Assembly (NCBI GenBank): GCA_947579605.1
Contig: OX388305.1
Coordinates: 28,595,542-28,659,541, forward strand
Origin: Athripsodes cinereus
Lineage: Eukaryota; Arthropoda; Insecta; Trichoptera; Leptoceridae
Reading direction: 5' to 3'
DNA length: 64,000 nt
The position numbers were made by a program, and so were the translations under genes. The notes beneath the pieces are model-generated. The model ran no database searches. It saw only the letters and a list, made by a program, of their open reading frames with translations, and had not been told where the DNA came from. Shown in pieces: positions 61,439 through 64,000 of the stretch (within the stretch, counting starts at the first letter, position 1; each line of letters opens with the position of its first letter).

Positions 61439-63270
61439 AGATGTTGTCATAGTAAAAAGGTGGAATAATATTAAATAATAATTTGGCCATATTTCATATC
61501 AAATTAAATAACATAATTTATATGAAATTATTCATAAAATTAATTATGTATTCTAATAATAACGGAACATGATTTTTTTTTTGTTTTAAATAAAAATCAA
61601 CAGTTTGTATTTTTATAAAAGATTGAAATTTTCCGTGAGAATTAGGTTTTTTTTAAAACTGGCAATCTAAATTGGCATTTCAGGAGTTCGCCGGGCGTGT
61701 GCATTCTGCTGAATTTATTGTATTAAAAAATTATAAAACACTCTTAATTAGGTAATTGATAACATTTTGTGAAATATTTTTGAAGTCGATTTCATTTTAA
61801 TCGATGATTCGACTCTGTAAGATAAATTGCTATTTTATTGACAGAAATAGGTTATGTCTTGCGTCACACGATGTGATTGCTGGATTTATAATAATCGAAA
61901 ATGGTTTATTTTTATATTCATCCCGTGGTTGTGGTCTAATCCTAATATGTAGTTGAAAGATATAATATTGTATTCTCCACGTGCATCTGTTAAATGTTTT
62001 GATAGTAACGGAAATAATCCAACGCAAGAGTAAGGATATTAATTGTGCGACTTAAATCTTGCAATGAAAGCTATACAAGGATAAAAAACAGTATTGTGAT
62101 TGAAATATTTATAAGTAGAGTAGCTTTCATACAAAGTATGTACACCAAACTTGCTAATTGATCTGCAGTATATACATGATTTAGCAGTGGAATGTTTTTT
62201 ATACTTGTTTATTTAGTATAGTTGCTGTGTTTTAGTTAATTGTAAAGATGATGTTCCTATGATGAATTCATATGCCTATTTAGTTTATCATATTTTGCAT
62301 TATATTAAGTTACTTCTATGTTTTCTCAAACACAGTTTACTTGTTATTTAAAAAAAAGTTTGATTCGGTGATTCCTCATATCATTATACATGTAGTGAAT
62401 AGAAAATTAGCAAGTGTGACTTAAAAATTAAATGAACATATTGATATAGTTATCCTGATTCCAAAAAAGTATTGACTGATACAATTCTAGATAATGAAAT
62501 TACTTCTAATACTATACCATCACGGCATATCCCACAACTGGGGTAGCCAGCAGATCAGCTGCATGTAAGAAACATGCAAACTGTCCTCTTCGTGCCAATA
62601 TAAAATCAAGACATTCAGGATGGGTGGCAATTTTTTTTACTTCTAATCTTTTTGGAATTAATCAGATTTGGTGAAAATATCTTAATGCCTATTATTTTGA
62701 TACTATGTAGATATGTAGTATTTAACCTGGAGAATAAGAATCCAGTGGATTTTTGTGTACTCTAATATCTGTAATTTTACCAATTTAAATTTGTTACATG
62801 AATTTTAAAAATAAATCTATGCTGTTTGGTTGTTTGTGGCTTGGTGTCTATGGAAACTGCCATATTCTCGCACCATGCACCTACTGTAAAATCGCAAATA
62901 GAAAATTTGATGGAGTAATATTTTGATGTACCTATATAACTACCCTTTGAACTCCAGACTTTTTTCTGTATGACATACCAGTAACTCCAGCGTATATTTT
63001 TGTAAATTAACAATATAATGGTAGGTTTTAGAAATAGATTATTAAAAAAAATGGGATAAGGTTTCATGCAATTTTTTTATTCAAACTATTAGGTAAATGT
63101 TGAAATTAGTTTGTTTGGTGAAAACAAGACATTTGGACATTATTTTTTAATTTCATAATCTTAAAAAAAATTGTCAACAAAAAAATGTTTAAACATCTAA
63201 ACAATAGCATGCTTGTTGTGAAACTAATAAAACTTGTTTACATCTGTCGCTGCATGTCCTGGTGCCTAAG
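61439..63270. other. Upstream region of prohibitin; family A copy
   Basis: No coding exon was recognised. A minus copy of family A is at about 62,505-62,630 (cggcatatcccacaactggg ... acattcaggatgggtggcaa). An untranslated first exon of prohibitin should lie upstream of the acceptor at 63,649-63,650, but its donor was not identified. Confidence 0.4.
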
Positions 63271-63274
63271 TTGC

Positions 63275-63391
63275 ATTGCTCGTACTTTCAGTAATGCTGC
63301 ATTATCTCCCATGGTAACGAAGATGCAACATTAGCAATTTCCGTTGTTACCATGCAGATAATGTAGCATTACTGACGGTAGGAGCAATCCG
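63275..63391. repeat. Palindromic element upstream of prohibitin
   Basis: Arms attgctcgtactttcagtaa/tgctgcattatctcccatgg and the inverse ccatgcagataatgtagcat/tactgacggtaggagcaat pair over about 45 bp, with a loop of about 22 nt. It could be a small MITE or part of the promoter. A TATA-like tatataaaac follows at about 63,431, and a tgtcgcct(a/c)cgga motif is repeated at about 63,450 and 63,497. Confidence 0.6.
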
Positions 63392-63660
63392 ACTCAGGCT
63401 CCTGGAATGTTTGTTTATGTAAACAATACATATATAAAACACTGGCGATATATAGTCGCCTACGGAGTTGTTAAAATAATTATCTTGTCGATCTATTGTC
63501 GCCTCCGGAATTATAAGGGTTTAAAAAACTCATTTTTTATTTCAAATGTTCTGCTAAATAATAGTTTTTTTTTTTAAATTTAAGAGTTAGGGGGAATCTT
63601 TTAATTGTGCAAAGAAAAAAATGAGAATTTTCCCTTTTTATTTGTTTTAGATAAATAAAC

Positions 63661-63748
63661 ATGAGCACACAGTTCTTCAACAGGTTGGGACAGTTGGGTC
63701 TAGGAGTTGCTCTTGTGGGTGGTGTTGTTAACTCAGCTTTATATAATG
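63661..63748 (+). CDS. Prohibitin-1, first coding exon (runs out of window)
   Basis: A splice acceptor (tttgttttag, 63,641-63,650) is followed by 10 leader bases and ATG. The 29 codons read MSTQFFNRLGQLGLGVALVG, then GVVNSALYN, ending at AATG|GTATGT in phase 1. This N-terminal membrane segment is nearly invariant in prohibitin-1, which forms ring complexes with prohibitin-2 in the mitochondrial inner membrane. The SPFH domain lies beyond the window. Leader intron presence is inferred from the acceptor. Confidence 0.93.
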
Positions 63749-64000
63749 GTATGTTAATTTTCTATTGTTATCATATTCATAAAAATACATTATAAGGATC
63801 AATACTAGATGGAAATTGTGTAAAGCCTTCTTACAATAGATCAATTCTTCACATTTATATAAACTGTGCTCTAATAATTTTGTATTAATTTGAATGTATA
63901 GAGTACTGAGAAATCATACCAATCTCACAGTTCAGACCAACAACTTGAAATTTTCAAAATCAATTTTTCATATATAAAAAGTTGCATTCTTTTGATTCCA

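Noticed and set aside
1..64000. tRNA, rRNA, CRISPR or bacterial operon features
   Set aside because: No cloverleaf with a GGTTCGA-type T arm, no spacer-repeat arrays and no ribosome-binding-site spaced ORFs were seen; the window is eukaryotic.

Overview
The window is animal nuclear DNA, almost certainly from an insect. It is AT-rich, has intron-split genes with GT..AG junctions, and about two thirds of it is intergenic or intronic repeat. Abundant taggtacctac-type strings and a LINE 3' tail in intron 3 of the myosin gene (aataaataaataaaactttattgacc, then a 'ccaaaaggcgga...tgctaggcaac' block) look like Lepidoptera to me. That order-level call rests on memory of repeat style and is moderate in confidence. 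I saw no prokaryotic genes, CRISPR arrays, rRNA or convincing tRNAs.

Layout. 1-27,000 is a gene desert: minisatellites, a TA-flanked MITE, decayed LINE ends, and one nearly complete non-LTR retrotransposon on the minus strand (about 11,381-16,400) with two ORFs and a 37-nt poly(A). 27,002-51,069 holds four protein genes. These are a large leucine-rich-repeat surface or secreted protein (artichoke/chaoptin-like, +), proteasome subunit Rpn8 (-, convergent with it), inosine triphosphate pyrophosphatase ITPA (+, divergent from Rpn8), and an 11-exon class VII unconventional myosin (+). 51,831-56,358 is a vitellogenin-like large lipid-transfer protein (-), convergent with the myosin. 57,196-61,430 is a cluster of nested hAT-like elements and LINE scraps. 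The last 350 bases contain the first coding exon of prohibitin-1 (+), which runs out of the window.

The genes do not form a pathway. They are housekeeping genes (Rpn8, ITPA, prohibitin) mixed with sensory or cytoskeletal and lipid-transport genes. The most informative signals are in the mobile DNA. Five hAT-like elements have terminal inverted repeats and 8-bp target duplications that can be read directly. Two families each occur as an inverted pair, nested around the myosin and vitellogenin-like genes. One element carries a captured LINE fragment whose reverse-transcriptase active-site region has been amplified into a 95-bp minisatellite. Two very short truncated copies of one LINE family are bounded by 11-bp and 17-bp target duplications. 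Exon models were joined by hand from reading frame and splice signals, without transcript evidence.
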